The notes: generated by a model from the letters alone, not told the origin. A stretch of DNA of 64,000 nucleotides from Arthrobacter sp. ISL-95 (GCF_018613695.1 NZ_JAGGPR010000003.1:520372-584371), one strand, 5' to 3'; shown: positions 1 to 7,861, counted from the stretch's first letter. Numbers and translations are program-made.

Positions 1-284
1 TCTCCGGCCTCCGCGATCTGGTTCAACGGCGTCGTAATTTCTGCCGGGACGCCGGCAGTACTGGCAGCTGAGACCAAGCCAGCCAGCAACTGCTTGTCCT
101 GAACGCTGACCAAGCCGTCCTGGACTACAGCGCAGACTTGTTTGGTTACTTCATCGGCAGCGGCCGTGGCCACCTTTGAAGCGGCGTCGCTGGCGGCGCT
201 TGTGGCAGCTTCCTCCACGGCGCCGCAGCCCACGAGCAGCAACAGCAGGGGGACGGCGGAGAGGGCTGCAAGGCGACGGGTCAT
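1..284 (-). CDS. Lipoprotein, N-terminal part only
   Basis: The gene starts at ATG 284 and runs off the left edge, so only about 94 residues are visible. The N-terminus is a lipoprotein signal: MTRR, a Leu-rich core, then a LVGC lipobox with the lipidated Cys at residue 20. The mature part is Ala-rich and helical-looking, with one further Cys (KQVCAVV). I do not recognise a family. It should be a small lipid-anchored protein on the outer face of the membrane. It lies downstream of, and on the same strand as, the PheS-like gene, 67 bp away, with no clear terminator between. Confidence 0.75.
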   Translation of the reverse strand, partial: MTRRLAALSAVPLLLLLVGCGAVEEAATSAASDAASKVATAAADEVTKQVCAVVQDGLVSVQDKQLLAGLVSAASTAGVPAEITTPLNQIAEAG

Positions 285-351
285 GAGCCCAGCCTAGCAA
301 TCGAACCGCACTGGCCCATCTGCCGCGATCCCGGGTGCCACAAGTTGAGGA

Positions 352-1485
352 TCACAAGTTGCACTTCGCTGTTGCGATGAGCTCCTTGACCGGACCTTCG
401 TGCAGAGCCAGATAGACATCGTCCCGGACCTGGTTGGCTTCCGCATCGGTCATCGTTCTGTCGAGAGGACGCAAGACCAGCCGTATCAGGGCGTTAGCCT
501 GCCCGGCTCGGATTCGAAGCCGATCCCGTGCTGCCGCCGGGAGCTGATCGGACGTAGTCAGGGCCAGCAGTTCAACGCTTTCCAGGTCCTCAGCCCGACC
601 CGCCAACGCTGAACGAACCCTGTCACCAAGCAGTTCAGCGTCCATGACCTTCCCCACCACAATGGACAGATCCCTGCGAATGGATGGCATTGGGGACACG
701 GGTTTCCACGGAGACAGGTCCAGCATCTGCTCTTCAATCCGCGCATCGGCAGACCGGAGCAACCTGATGTCCGGCACGCCCTTGCGAAGCATCAGTGCAC
801 GGTCCAAGCCCATCCCAAGTGCCAACCCGGACCAGGTTCCAGGATCCAAGCCGGCATCAAGGAAAAGCCGGGGCGTCACGAGCCCGCATTCAGCAAGCTC
901 AAGCCACTCACCGTTCATCAGGACATCAAGCTGCACGCCCTCTCGCGTATAGGGATGGATGGCAGGAACAACGCGCCATTCGGCGCCGGGAAGGACAGCG
1001 TTCACCAAGGTGTTGGTCATCTCCCGCAGGTGGGCTGAGTCCAACGTCTGAGTGGAGCACACGCGCCAGAGGTCCACCTGATGCGGAGTTCCTACGTGGG
1101 TGCGGTCAATGGAATCGCGCCGGTAGACCAACCCTGGTACGACCCACAGCTCGTCCAGCAGCTCCTCCGGATCCAGCGAGCGCAACAGGGACGGGATGGA
1201 AGCAGAGGTGTGGCTGCGCAGCATGACGGTGGGGCTGATGTAGCGGGAGTATCTTTGGTCACGAGTGACGTCGGCGGCGCTGAATCCCAGCCGATCGTAA
1301 TTATCGGCCACACTGACCAGCGGGCTATGGCGCACCATACGTTCGGCCACGTTCCACTGCCGGCGCAGATCGTGCACCACGTCACCCAGGAGCGATTGCA
1401 TTGCATGCGGACCATGGTCGGGGTTCGAGAGATCCCTGATATTCAGAACATCGTGAAGTTCTGAGGGGGTGAGATAAGTGTGCAT
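352..1485 (-). CDS. srmL: Single-chain PheS-like class II ligase with FDX-ACB domain
   Basis: The 377-aa protein has a class II aminoacyl-tRNA-synthetase core related to PheRS alpha: a motif-2-like segment around YRRDSIDRTH and motif 3 at GLALGMGLDR. A C-terminal ferredoxin-fold anticodon-binding (FDX-ACB) domain follows, from about residue 275 (SPMPSIRRDLSIVV ... DRTMTDAEANQVRDDV). That order is the single-chain layout of mitochondrial PheRS, not the bacterial alpha2beta2 enzyme, and no pheT lies nearby. From memory, NCBI names such proteins PheS-related mystery ligase SrmL; the substrate is unknown to me. The start is set by AAGGA six bases before ATG 1485. A structured leader with a short ORF precedes it. 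A true tRNA-Phe synthetase role is possible but less likely. Confidence 0.8.
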   Translation of the reverse strand: MHTYLTPSELHDVLNIRDLSNPDHGPHAMQSLLGDVVHDLRRQWNVAERMVRHSPLVSVADNYDRLGFSAADVTRDQRYSRYISPTVMLRSHTSASIPSLLRSLDPEELLDELWVVPGLVYRRDSIDRTHVGTPHQVDLWRVCSTQTLDSAHLREMTNTLVNAVLPGAEWRVVPAIHPYTREGVQLDVLMNGEWLELAECGLVTPRLFLDAGLDPGTWSGLALGMGLDRALMLRKGVPDIRLLRSADARIEEQMLDLSPWKPVSPMPSIRRDLSIVVGKVMDAELLGDRVRSALAGRAEDLESVELLALTTSDQLPAAARDRLRIRAGQANALIRLVLRPLDRTMTDAEANQVRDDVYLALHEGPVKELIATAKCNL

Positions 1486-1510
1486 TGCGGGTCCTTATTT
1501 CGGAATGAAT

Positions 1511-1593
1511 GGGGGCTTCCTCCCCCGACTCACTCCGGTGCCAGGACTTAGGCGCGCGCCAAACAGCCCTCGCGACCGGAGACCGGTCGGGGG
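1511..1593 (-). promoter_or_regulatory. Attenuator-like competing hairpins in the PheS-like leader
   Basis: In transcript order, segment 1 (1593-1586, CCCCCGAC, inside the leader ORF) is complementary to segment 2 (1529-1522, GTCGGGGG). The CCCCC-pairing part of segment 2 (1526-1522) can instead pair with segment 3 (1515-1511, CCCCC), giving a 5-bp stem with a 6-nt loop. Pairings 1:2 and 2:3 exclude each other, and a ribosome on the leader ORF would mask segment 1. No U-tract follows 2:3, so if it is functional it may act on translation rather than termination. Confidence 0.35.
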
Positions 1594-1619
1594 CAAGTAA
1601 ATCGACGCATTGAGAGCAT
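1548..1619 (-). CDS. Possible 23-aa leader peptide of the PheS-like gene
   Basis: ATG 1619 lies 7 nt after a TATAGT -10 box (1626-1631), the geometry of a leaderless transcript. It opens a 23-codon ORF ending at TAA 1548. The peptide is basic and has two Cys residues (MRRFTCPRP near the start, EGCLARA at the end). A CCCCCGAC segment inside it (1586-1593) can pair with GTCGGGGG after it (1522-1529). That placement suggests an attenuation peptide. There is no homology or experimental support, so this is a candidate only. Confidence 0.35.
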   Translation of the reverse strand: MLSMRRFTCPRPVSGREGCLARA

Positions 1620-1625
1620 GGGCCG

Positions 1626-1657
1626 ACTATACCGCTGTCCAGCGCGCCTGGACAGCG
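1626..1657 (-). promoter_or_regulatory. Promoter with perfect inverted repeat upstream of the PheS-like leader
   Basis: A -10 hexamer TATAGT lies at 1626-1631. Immediately upstream, 1633-1657 is a perfect inverted repeat with 10-bp arms CGCTGTCCAG and CTGGACAGCG around a 5-nt centre. It covers the spacer and -35 position, so it could be an operator. It also follows the stop of the LysM gene by about 20 bp on the same strand, so it may instead be that gene's terminator hairpin, although no T-run follows. Confidence 0.45.
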
Positions 1658-1678
1658 ATGGGACGCTCCCAACCAGGA

Positions 1679-2680
1679 CTACTTATTGATCGGCTTGTTC
1701 AGAGCAATGCTGATGGTCTGGCCGGGTACCAACTCCCCGGAGGGCGCATCCGTTAGGTCGTACCAGGATCCGGCGCCGCCGGTGAGTGGCCGGTTTGCTG
1801 ACCGAATGTCCACAACACTGAAGCGGAACGAGACCTGTCCCTCGGTGTCTCCCGCCGCCGTCGTGTACGTCAGGGGGATTCCGTCCGCGTCTGCGGTAAA
1901 GGTTCCCCGGGCGCCATCGATCGGCATCTCTCCCGGCATCAACCGCATCCTGGTGCCGGCAGGGATGGGTTTTCCAGCCGAAAGGGCAGGGTTGTACATC
2001 AGCAACTGCTCGGTGGTGGACCGGAATTTGTAGCCGAGGCTGTCGAACGAATCACCGTCGACGGTTGTGTACAAGATCGGCTGGCCGAAGGAGTTGTTGA
2101 CCGTTGCGCCGGTGCCGGATCTGCTGTCCACAGGGTTTTTCTGCAACTGGATCAGATGCCCGGTGCGGATGAAGTAGGTGTTGCCCTGTTCGTGCACGTA
2201 GGGGACTTTGTTCGCTTCCGCCAACTGCTTCGCCGTGATTCCAAAGCGGTAGGTGATGCCGGCCAGAGTGTCGTCCTCCACAATCCGGTAGCTCACGGGA
2301 ATGCCGTGCGCATCTTCGGTGACCTCGCCCCTGGCACCGGTGGCTGGGCCCGGCGCCGGAATCAGGCGAAGCTTGGTCCCCGGCACCAAAGCCGCTCCGA
2401 CCGGCAGTCCATTGAACTGCGCGAGCTTCGCTGTGGAGAGTTCAAAGGCATCTGCCACTCCCGCCAACGTGTCCCCGTCCGCAGTGGTGTAGAAGTCCAC
2501 ATTTCCGAAAGAATCAGCGACCTTGGCACCCGTGAGGGACGCTTTTTCGACGGCGGCAGGAACGGTGGACACCGGAGGCGCCGGTGAGGGTGACACTTCC
2601 GTTGAAGGCTGAGGCGTACAGGCAACCAAGCCTGAAGCGAGCACTACCATGAGCAGGACGGACGCAACCGAAACCTTCAT
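1679..2680 (-). CDS. LysM-type repeat lipoprotein
   Basis: The 333-aa protein begins MKVSVASV with a lipoprotein signal and lipobox LVAC, then a Pro/Ser/Thr-rich linker. Four LysM-like segments follow, recognisable by DGDTLAGVADAF, EDDTLAGITYRFGIT, DGDSFDSLGYKFR and AGDTEGQVSFRFSV, each ending in a P-G-x-x-I/L-R/I motif. It is predicted to be anchored to the outer face of the membrane and to bind peptidoglycan. ATG 2680 is preferred over a longer frame because GGGGGAAAG precedes it and the signal peptide starts there. I see no catalytic domain, so it is probably a wall-binding or scaffold protein. Confidence 0.8.
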   Translation of the reverse strand: MKVSVASVLLMVVLASGLVACTPQPSTEVSPSPAPPVSTVPAAVEKASLTGAKVADSFGNVDFYTTADGDTLAGVADAFELSTAKLAQFNGLPVGAALVPGTKLRLIPAPGPATGARGEVTEDAHGIPVSYRIVEDDTLAGITYRFGITAKQLAEANKVPYVHEQGNTYFIRTGHLIQLQKNPVDSRSGTGATVNNSFGQPILYTTVDGDSFDSLGYKFRSTTEQLLMYNPALSAGKPIPAGTRMRLMPGEMPIDGARGTFTADADGIPLTYTTAAGDTEGQVSFRFSVVDIRSANRPLTGGAGSWYDLTDAPSGELVPGQTISIALNKPINK

Positions 2681-2742
2681 TCTTTCCCCCAAAAGCCCCG
2701 CGTCACCGCGGGTGTAAAACCACACAGACATTCGTAAAGACC

Positions 2743-3498
2743 CTAGCGCGTGTTGAGCCTGTACACCGAGACGTGACTCCGCGACTCCGCTGTGAACTCG
2801 CTGCGGTCCCAATCAGCCCATCTGGATTCCAGCTGGAATCCGGCCACTCGTGCCATGAGATCGAGCTCGCTCGGCCAGATGTAACGGTGCGGCGTCCGCC
2901 CGATCTTCGCCTCCCGCCCATCCGAAAGCTCAGGGCTGAAGTGCACGTGGTGCGAAATGACATGTTGGCGCAGCACATCGTAGGTATCTACCAGCAGGTA
3001 CCCGGGTTGGCTCACTTCCACCGTTCCGCCGTGCCCGGGCGGTAGCAAACGCAATTGTGGCACCCAGAGCTCAATAACGAACCGGCCGCCAGGTGCCAGA
3101 TGACGGGCGGCATTCTCGAAGCACCGGATCTGTTCGTCCTGCGTTAAGAGATTGGCGATCGTGTTGAACACCAGGAAAGCCAGCGAGAACTCTCCATCAA
3201 CCCGCGCTTGGGACATATCGCCCTGAACCACGGGGATGCGGTCCTCGCCTACCTTTTCCCGCAAACGGGAGATCATGGCGTGGGACAGTTCAATCCCGCT
3301 GACGGGGACTCCCGCTTCAGAGAGGGGAATGGCCACCCGCCCGGTACCGATCGCAAATTCGACGGCGGGACCTCCCGCGGCGAGCCCGGACAGGACCTCG
3401 ACTGTGGGGACAAGGACCTCGGGAGAGAACATCCCCTCCCCGGGAGTGTCGTACTGACCGGCGGCTTCCTCATCCCAGAGCTGTTGCTGGTTGATCAT
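2743..3498 (-). CDS. SAM-dependent methyltransferase (class I)
   Basis: The 251-aa protein has the class I Rossmann methyltransferase pattern: motif I as VEFAIGTGRVAIPL (residues about 40-55), an acidic strand end at GIELS, then VVQGDMSQ and FNTIANLL around motifs II-III. Fold and motifs give the general function; the substrate cannot be read. Start ATG 3498 (MINQQQLWDEE) has GGAGG directly before it; a GTG 24 nt upstream is the alternative. It is divergent from the marR-like gene, with 62 bp between starts. Confidence 0.8.
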   Translation of the reverse strand: MINQQQLWDEEAAGQYDTPGEGMFSPEVLVPTVEVLSGLAAGGPAVEFAIGTGRVAIPLSEAGVPVSGIELSHAMISRLREKVGEDRIPVVQGDMSQARVDGEFSLAFLVFNTIANLLTQDEQIRCFENAARHLAPGGRFVIELWVPQLRLLPPGHGGTVEVSQPGYLLVDTYDVLRQHVISHHVHFSPELSDGREAKIGRTPHRYIWPSELDLMARVAGFQLESRWADWDRSEFTAESRSHVSVYRLNTR

Positions 3499-3560
3499 CC
3501 TCCAACTATTGCAGCTGGGCACCGGCGGCTTGGCGAGGCGCCCCCACCTATGCTTGACGG

Positions 3561-4031
3561 ATGGGAGAAAAGCCAGTAGATCATGTGGCGTTGGCCGTCT
3601 GCATGATTGATATTTCGTCTGATATCCGGCGTAAGTCGCTCAACGAAACAGGCCTTCGCCCCATTTCGAACGGTGTACTGGAGATCCTCAGGGTCATTGA
3701 AAGCCACCCCGGAGTCACGGTTGCCGAAGTGGCCGCCCGTTTGGGCCGGCAACTGAGCAATGTAAGTGTGCAGTTGCGCGAGCTCGTGGCGGCCGGCCTT
3801 GTGACCCGGGTCAAGGATGCAGCGGACAAGCGATACGTCTCCCTCCACCCCACGGACGAGTCCAAACGCATCAAGTCGCTCCTCGAAGGTGCATGGGCCG
3901 AGGCTTTAACGAAAGCCAGCGAACGGCTGCTCCCCGAAGAGCGGGATCAGATCGCGGCCAGCCTTCCCGCGTTGGAGCGGCTGGCCTCGTTCCTTGCCGA
4001 ACCGGAGAAGGCAGCGGAACAACACCCTTAG
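3561..4031 (+). CDS. MarR-family transcriptional regulator
   Basis: The 156-aa protein has a MarR winged helix: GVLEILRVIESHPGVTVAEVAARLGRQLSNVSVQLRELVAAGLVTRVKDAADKR matches the recognition helix plus wing (split here only by reading, residues about 33-85). ATG 3561 lies 7 nt after TATGCT (3549-3554), implying a leaderless mRNA. It directly precedes a DHA2 efflux gene on the same strand, and an inverted repeat sits between them. It most likely represses that exporter in response to a small, probably toxic, ligand. The ligand is unknown. Confidence 0.85.
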   Translation: MGEKPVDHVALAVCMIDISSDIRRKSLNETGLRPISNGVLEILRVIESHPGVTVAEVAARLGRQLSNVSVQLRELVAAGLVTRVKDAADKRYVSLHPTDESKRIKSLLEGAWAEALTKASERLLPEERDQIAASLPALERLASFLAEPEKAAEQHP

Positions 4032-4071
4032 GACGAACGTCACGCCCTCACGACTTACACGAGTCACTAAA

Positions 4072-4101
4072 AGTAGTTATGCTTTCATAAGTATTACTAC
4101 T
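4072..4101 (+). promoter_or_regulatory. Candidate MarR operator before the efflux gene
   Basis: Nested inverted repeats lie just before the exporter start: outer arms AGTAGT (4072-4077) and ACTACT (4096-4101), inner arms TTATG (4077-4081) and CATAA (4086-4090) around CTTT. The AT-rich block stands out from its GC-rich surroundings and lies between the regulator and its likely target. Confidence 0.5.
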
Positions 4102-4119
4102 GACAAGAATGGGTGACGC

Positions 4120-5598
4120 GTGGCATCACAATTACTCGAGACGTCTGGCTCCTTGGGCCACAGCGGCAAGGGAGAAAACAACAAAAAGGGCATCGGCTGG
4201 CGGGCTCTACCCTTCCTTGCCCTCGCCCAGTTCATGGTTGTCCTGGACGGCACCATCGTGAACCTGGCACTCCCCCGCCTCCAGATGGAGATGGGCATCA
4301 GCGACTCCACGCGAGCATGGGTGGTCACCGCCTACGCCCTCGTCTTCGGTGCTTTCTTGCTGTTGGGCGGCCGAATCTCGGATTTCTGGGGACGGAAACG
4401 TACCTTCATCACAGCCTCGGCCGGCTTCGCGGCGGCCTCCCTGATAGGTGGTCTCGCGCAGCAGCCGTGGGAACTGATCGGCGCACGAGCACTCCAGGGC
4501 ATCTTTGCCGCACTGCTCGCCCCGGCAGCGCTTGCACTCCTGACGGTCGCTTTTCCGGGCGGAAAGGATCGCGGAACCGCGTTCGCCATCTTCGGCTCCA
4601 TCAGCGGGGTGGGAGCGGCCGCCGGCGTCCTGCTTGGCGGCTTCCTCACCGAGTTCGTTTCGTGGCGCTGGTGCTTTTTCGTCAACGTCCCCATCGCCGT
4701 CATCGCCCTTGTTGGCGTCTGGACTTTGGTGAGTGAAAGCAAAGCGGGCGGTTCCACCAAATACGACTGGCCCGGCGTCGTTTTTGCCGCGCTGGGCCTG
4801 GGCTCCCTGGTCTACGGCTTCGCCAACGCCGAGCACGGATGGGCTGCCATCGATTCGTGGGGCTTCATCGCCGCAGGCGTGGCACTTCTGATACTGTTCG
4901 TCGTCGTCGAGCGCCGGGTCAAGAATCCGCTACTGCCGTTGCGCGTCGCTACGGAACGCAACCGCGCGGCAGCCTTCCTGGCATCGTTCCTGGCCGGCGC
5001 AGTCCTCATTGGCGGCATCCTGTTCATCAACTTCTACCTCCAGATTGTTCTGGGCTTCGCTCCGTTTGCTGCCGGAATTGCATCCCTGCCCATGACCGTG
5101 GTGCTGATCATCACCGCCGGCCTGGTCGCCAAGAACCTGCCCAAGCTGGGGGCGAGGATCCCCAGCGCGCTGGGACCGGTCTTCATGGCAGCGGCGATGC
5201 TGTGGCTCACTCAAATCACGCCGGATGGCACGTACACGGTCAGCATGCTCCCCGCGCTGATCCTGATGGGCGTCGGCCTGGGAATGGTCTTCGTCCCCAT
5301 GCAGAATCTGGCCCTGTTCGGCGTGGACAAGGACGATGCCGGCGTCGCGAGCGCGTTGGTCAACGCCTCCCAGCAGATCGGCGGCTCGCTGGGCATCGCA
5401 CTCTTCAGTACCATCGCGGCCGCAGCCACAGCCGCAGTCGGTGGAGGGACATTGGCTGCGCTGACCTCAGGCTACTCGCTGGTGTTCCTGTGGGCCGCGG
5501 GCGTGGCCGTACTGATCGCCCCGATCGCGTTGCTCCTGATCAGGATCGACCGCAAGACCTTCAGCGGAACGAGCGATACCCCACACGTTCACCTCTGA
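4120..5598 (+). CDS. MFS drug-efflux transporter, DHA2 (EmrB/QacA) family
   Basis: The 492-aa polytopic membrane protein has about 14 hydrophobic segments. It carries DHA2 signatures: FMVVLDGTIVNLALP in helix 1 (motif D1), GRISDFWGRKR in the loop after helix 2 (motif A), and ALLAPAALALLTVAFP downstream. It should export drugs or toxic metabolites by proton antiport. The GTG 4120 start gives an N-terminal cytoplasmic tail of about 30 residues. It sits 88 bp after the MarR-like gene with a palindromic operator candidate between. A strong terminator follows at 5607-5643. The substrate cannot be inferred. Confidence 0.9.
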   Translation: MASQLLETSGSLGHSGKGENNKKGIGWRALPFLALAQFMVVLDGTIVNLALPRLQMEMGISDSTRAWVVTAYALVFGAFLLLGGRISDFWGRKRTFITASAGFAAASLIGGLAQQPWELIGARALQGIFAALLAPAALALLTVAFPGGKDRGTAFAIFGSISGVGAAAGVLLGGFLTEFVSWRWCFFVNVPIAVIALVGVWTLVSESKAGGSTKYDWPGVVFAALGLGSLVYGFANAEHGWAAIDSWGFIAAGVALLILFVVVERRVKNPLLPLRVATERNRAAAFLASFLAGAVLIGGILFINFYLQIVLGFAPFAAGIASLPMTVVLIITAGLVAKNLPKLGARIPSALGPVFMAAAMLWLTQITPDGTYTVSMLPALILMGVGLGMVFVPMQNLALFGVDKDDAGVASALVNASQQIGGSLGIALFSTIAAAATAAVGGGTLAALTSGYSLVFLWAAGVAVLIAPIALLLIRIDRKTFSGTSDTPHVHL

Positions 5599-5606
5599 TA
5601 GACGCA

Positions 5607-5643
5607 GAAGTGCCGCCACCCCATCCGGGGTCGGCGGCACTTC
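5607..5643 (+). terminator. Rho-independent terminator of the efflux gene
   Basis: An 11-bp perfect stem, GAAGTGCCGCC (5607-5617) with GGCGGCACTTC (5633-5643), has an inner GC-rich loop and is followed by CGTTTT. It lies 8 bp past the stop of the transporter. Confidence 0.85.
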
Positions 5644-5682
5644 CGTTTTGAAGCGGCCAAAGATAAATCACGACGGCGGTTA

Positions 5683-5746
5683 GGCTGCGTAATGATTGAC
5701 ATGACATAACTCACATTCGGTAAGCTAATTTCATAGTCACGCAGCC
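5683..5746 (+). promoter_or_regulatory. Promoter bracketed by an inverted repeat
   Basis: GGCTGCGT (5683-5690) and ACGCAGCC (5739-5746) are perfect inverted repeats enclosing an AT-rich stretch. Inside lie TTGACA (5696-5701) and TAAGCT (5721-5726), a plausible but widely spaced (19 bp) promoter pair for the following two-gene unit. Confidence 0.35.
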
Positions 5747-5778
5747 GGCTTCCTTCGCACTTATCAGGGAGGTCCGCC

Positions 5779-6165
5779 TTGGCCCCCAATTCCCTCAAGT
5801 CAGAACTTCTCCTGGCCCATGGGGTCGCGACTTCCGCGGCCAGCGTTGCTCGACGAAGAGCAGCCGCAAACCACGGAAGCCACGGAGTATCCAACAAACC
5901 CGATGCCCTCCTTGGAGCCATAGCCGTCAGGCAGTTGTTCCACCGCTGGCCGTTGGTGCCGTCCCGTGAACTGGAACGGATCCGCCACGTGCTCATCCAC
6001 TGCGATCAGCTCGGGTCACCGGACACACATCACTTATCCGAACCGGCCCAAGCGCTGCTGGACCTGATCAACTGCGAACTCGAACGGCGTCGAAACGCTG
6101 CCGGTCCGCAACCGACCCCTGGCGAAAAGATGCCCGCAGACGGTCCGGAACGGGGCGCCGCTTAG
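5779..6165 (+). CDS. Hypothetical protein, 128 aa
   Basis: A TTG start (5779) is chosen because GGGAGG lies 8-9 bases upstream and no ATG fits. The product is soluble, with a helical Arg/Leu-rich middle (ELERIRHVLIHCDQL, QALLDLINCELERRR) and a polar C-terminal tail. I do not recognise a family. The stop codon TAG is followed at once by the ATG of a DUF1508-like gene, so the two are probably co-transcribed and translationally coupled from the promoter at 5696-5726. Confidence 0.6.
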   Translation: MAPNSLKSELLLAHGVATSAASVARRRAAANHGSHGVSNKPDALLGAIAVRQLFHRWPLVPSRELERIRHVLIHCDQLGSPDTHHLSEPAQALLDLINCELERRRNAAGPQPTPGEKMPADGPERGAA

Positions 6166-6357
6166 ATGGCCGGGCACTTTGAACTGTTCGAAGAATCCGG
6201 AGGTGATTGCCGGGTCCGCCTCGTCGACGGCGACGGGACGGAACTCGCTCTCTCCATCTGCTTCCAGGACAAGGACTCCGCAGCCAAGGCCATCTACTCG
6301 CTGCGGGAGATCGCGGCGAGTGGCCTGGTTGAGGACCATACATCGCGGGCATCCTGA
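6166..6357 (+). CDS. DUF1508 (YegP-like) small protein
   Basis: The 63-aa protein resembles the DUF1508/YegP family: FELFEESGGDCRVRLVDGDG, then a helix DKDSAAKAIYSLREIA. The family forms a small beta-alpha fold of unknown role. One such repeat is present, whereas family members often carry two. Its ATG directly abuts the stop of the upstream 128-aa gene, so it is likely translated by coupling. The next gene is convergent. Confidence 0.65.
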   Translation: MAGHFELFEESGGDCRVRLVDGDGTELALSICFQDKDSAAKAIYSLREIAASGLVEDHTSRAS

Positions 6358-6385
6358 AAGGCCTGGACGCGGAGGTTGAGCGTGC

Positions 6386-7105
6386 CTAGGGAATAACCGC
6401 TACGATGTCAATCTCCACCCGGAAGTCGCCCAGGAACGAGCCCACTGTGGTGCGCGCCGGGTAAGGGGCTACTACGTACTTTTCGTAGATGGCATTGAAG
6501 CCGTCAAAGTCACGCCCCGGGTGGTGCAGGTGCACGGTGGCCTTCACTACGTGGGAGAAGTCCAGACCGTGAGCGCCCAGGACCTCGCCCAGGTTCTTCA
6601 TGGCCTGAATGGTCTGTTCCTCGATGCTGATCTGCATGTAGTCAACAAAATCCAGGACTTCCATGCGCTTCTCCGTAGGGGTCATGGAGGAAACAGTCAT
6701 GTCGTAACGGTTGGCTGCCAGGCCGGGAATGATGGAGTCGAAGTTGGCCACCTGGATGTCTACTTTGACACCCAATGCCTCGCCGATGAGACGGGCCACG
6801 TCCGGGTTGGTTCCGGTCATTTCCTGCGTACCTTCGCGGTAGAACTGCGTCGGCGGTTCGTTAGTGGGGATGGCCACCCGCAGTACCTTGGAAGCCTTGA
6901 CGGACTCCGGAAGAAGGTCGACGGCGGCTTGGTTGACTTCCAGCGCGGGGACGCCGGTGTTCGCTGCGGCAGCGTCGCCGGACGGGTTCGACGTCGACGC
7001 GTTGCCGCTGGGGCTGCATGCCGTCACCGCCAGCATGAGCGCTGCCGTCACGACGATCGCGGGTAAGGCACGTTTGGTTTGTTGGGGGGCAGAGAGATTC
7101 TTCAT
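6386..7105 (-). pseudogene. Chimera: solute-binding lipoprotein N-half fused in frame to RidA C-half
   Basis: An intact 239-codon frame joins two unrelated halves. Residues 1 to about 158 are a type-3 ABC solute-binding lipoprotein: signal peptide with lipobox VTAC, LRVAIPTNEPPTQF, then NPDVARLIGEALGVKV and ANRYDMTVSSMTPTEKR. It breaks before the second lobe. From about residue 160 the sequence is the C-terminal two-thirds of a RidA/YjgF protein (IEEQTIQAMKNLGEVL ... VVKATVHL ... PARTTVGSF). Neither half is complete, so an internal deletion that also removed any intervening transporter genes is the simplest origin. A signal peptide on a RidA half is unlikely to work. ATG 7105 has GAGGA upstream and overlaps nothing. 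Confidence 0.75.
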
Positions 7106-7115
7106 CAGGGGGTCC

Positions 7116-7830
7116 TCATTTGTGCAAGTCCGATGGGTGCGGCCTTGGGGATATGGGTGGGTTGGGTGCGGGTGAACGCTCCCGGCCTTCGGCACGCAGT
7201 TCTTCGATGGTGGACACTCCAAGGAGCATCATGGTGCGGGTCATTTCTGCCCGGAACATTTTCAGGACGTGGGCCACTCCGGCCTCGCTGGCCGCAGCCA
7301 GTCCGTAAAGATAGTGGCGCCCGATGGAGCAGGCATCAGTGCCCAACACCAGGGCCTTGGCCACGTCCGAGCCCCGGCGGATACCGCCGTCGACGATGAT
7401 TTCCATCCGGCCGGCAGTCCTCTCAACGATGTCCGCAAGGACATCCAGCGGAGCAGCCATGTGATCCAACTGCCGTCCGCCGTGGTTACTGACCTGAATG
7501 GCGTCGATTCCGATTTCGGCTGCCAGTGCGGCGTCGTTCGGGTTGGCCACTCCCTTCAGGACGGTCGGACCGTTCCAACGCTCCCGCAGATCGCGGAAAT
7601 CGTCCCAGTCAGTGGGTTCGTGGATCCGGCGAGCAGCGTCCGCCACATATCCGGCGAGCTGGCCAGGGGTCCTTCGGGGACCTCCGCGTCCAGGTTGGGG
7701 AAAGCGATCGCGTCATTGGCCAGGAACCCCAGCGCCCACGCGGGGTGCAGCATTCCCTCCACAACCGTCTTCGGCTTGATGGACGGCGGGGCGGTGAACC
7801 CCTTGCGGTAGTCGCGCTCGCGGTGTCCGT
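7116..7830 (-). pseudogene. FMN-dependent 2-hydroxyacid oxidase/dehydrogenase remnant (LldD/lactate monooxygenase family)
   Basis: The C-terminal part is intact and well conserved: WNGPTVLKGVANPNDAALA, IQVSNHGGRQLD (catalytic His/Arg region), IIVDGGIRRGSDVAKALVLG and CSIGRHYLYGLA, the FMN phosphate site. Upstream, RERDYRKGFTAPPSIKP and GMLHPAWALGFLANDA continue the family in another frame, so there is a frameshift near 7665-7690. The N-terminal third, including the first barrel strands, is absent; homology stops near 7830, back to back with the truncated PucR gene. It is non-functional as it stands. The stop codon lies 11 bp before the chimeric gene's start, so the two were probably one operon. 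Confidence 0.8.
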
Positions 7831-7861
7831 GATGGGTGCCGCGGCCGATTCGGTGTCCGGC

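Noticed and set aside
1633..1657. Inverted repeat read as a plain terminator of the LysM gene
   Set aside because: No T-run follows and it abuts a good -10 box, so it is kept as a possible operator, with the terminator reading noted as an alternative.
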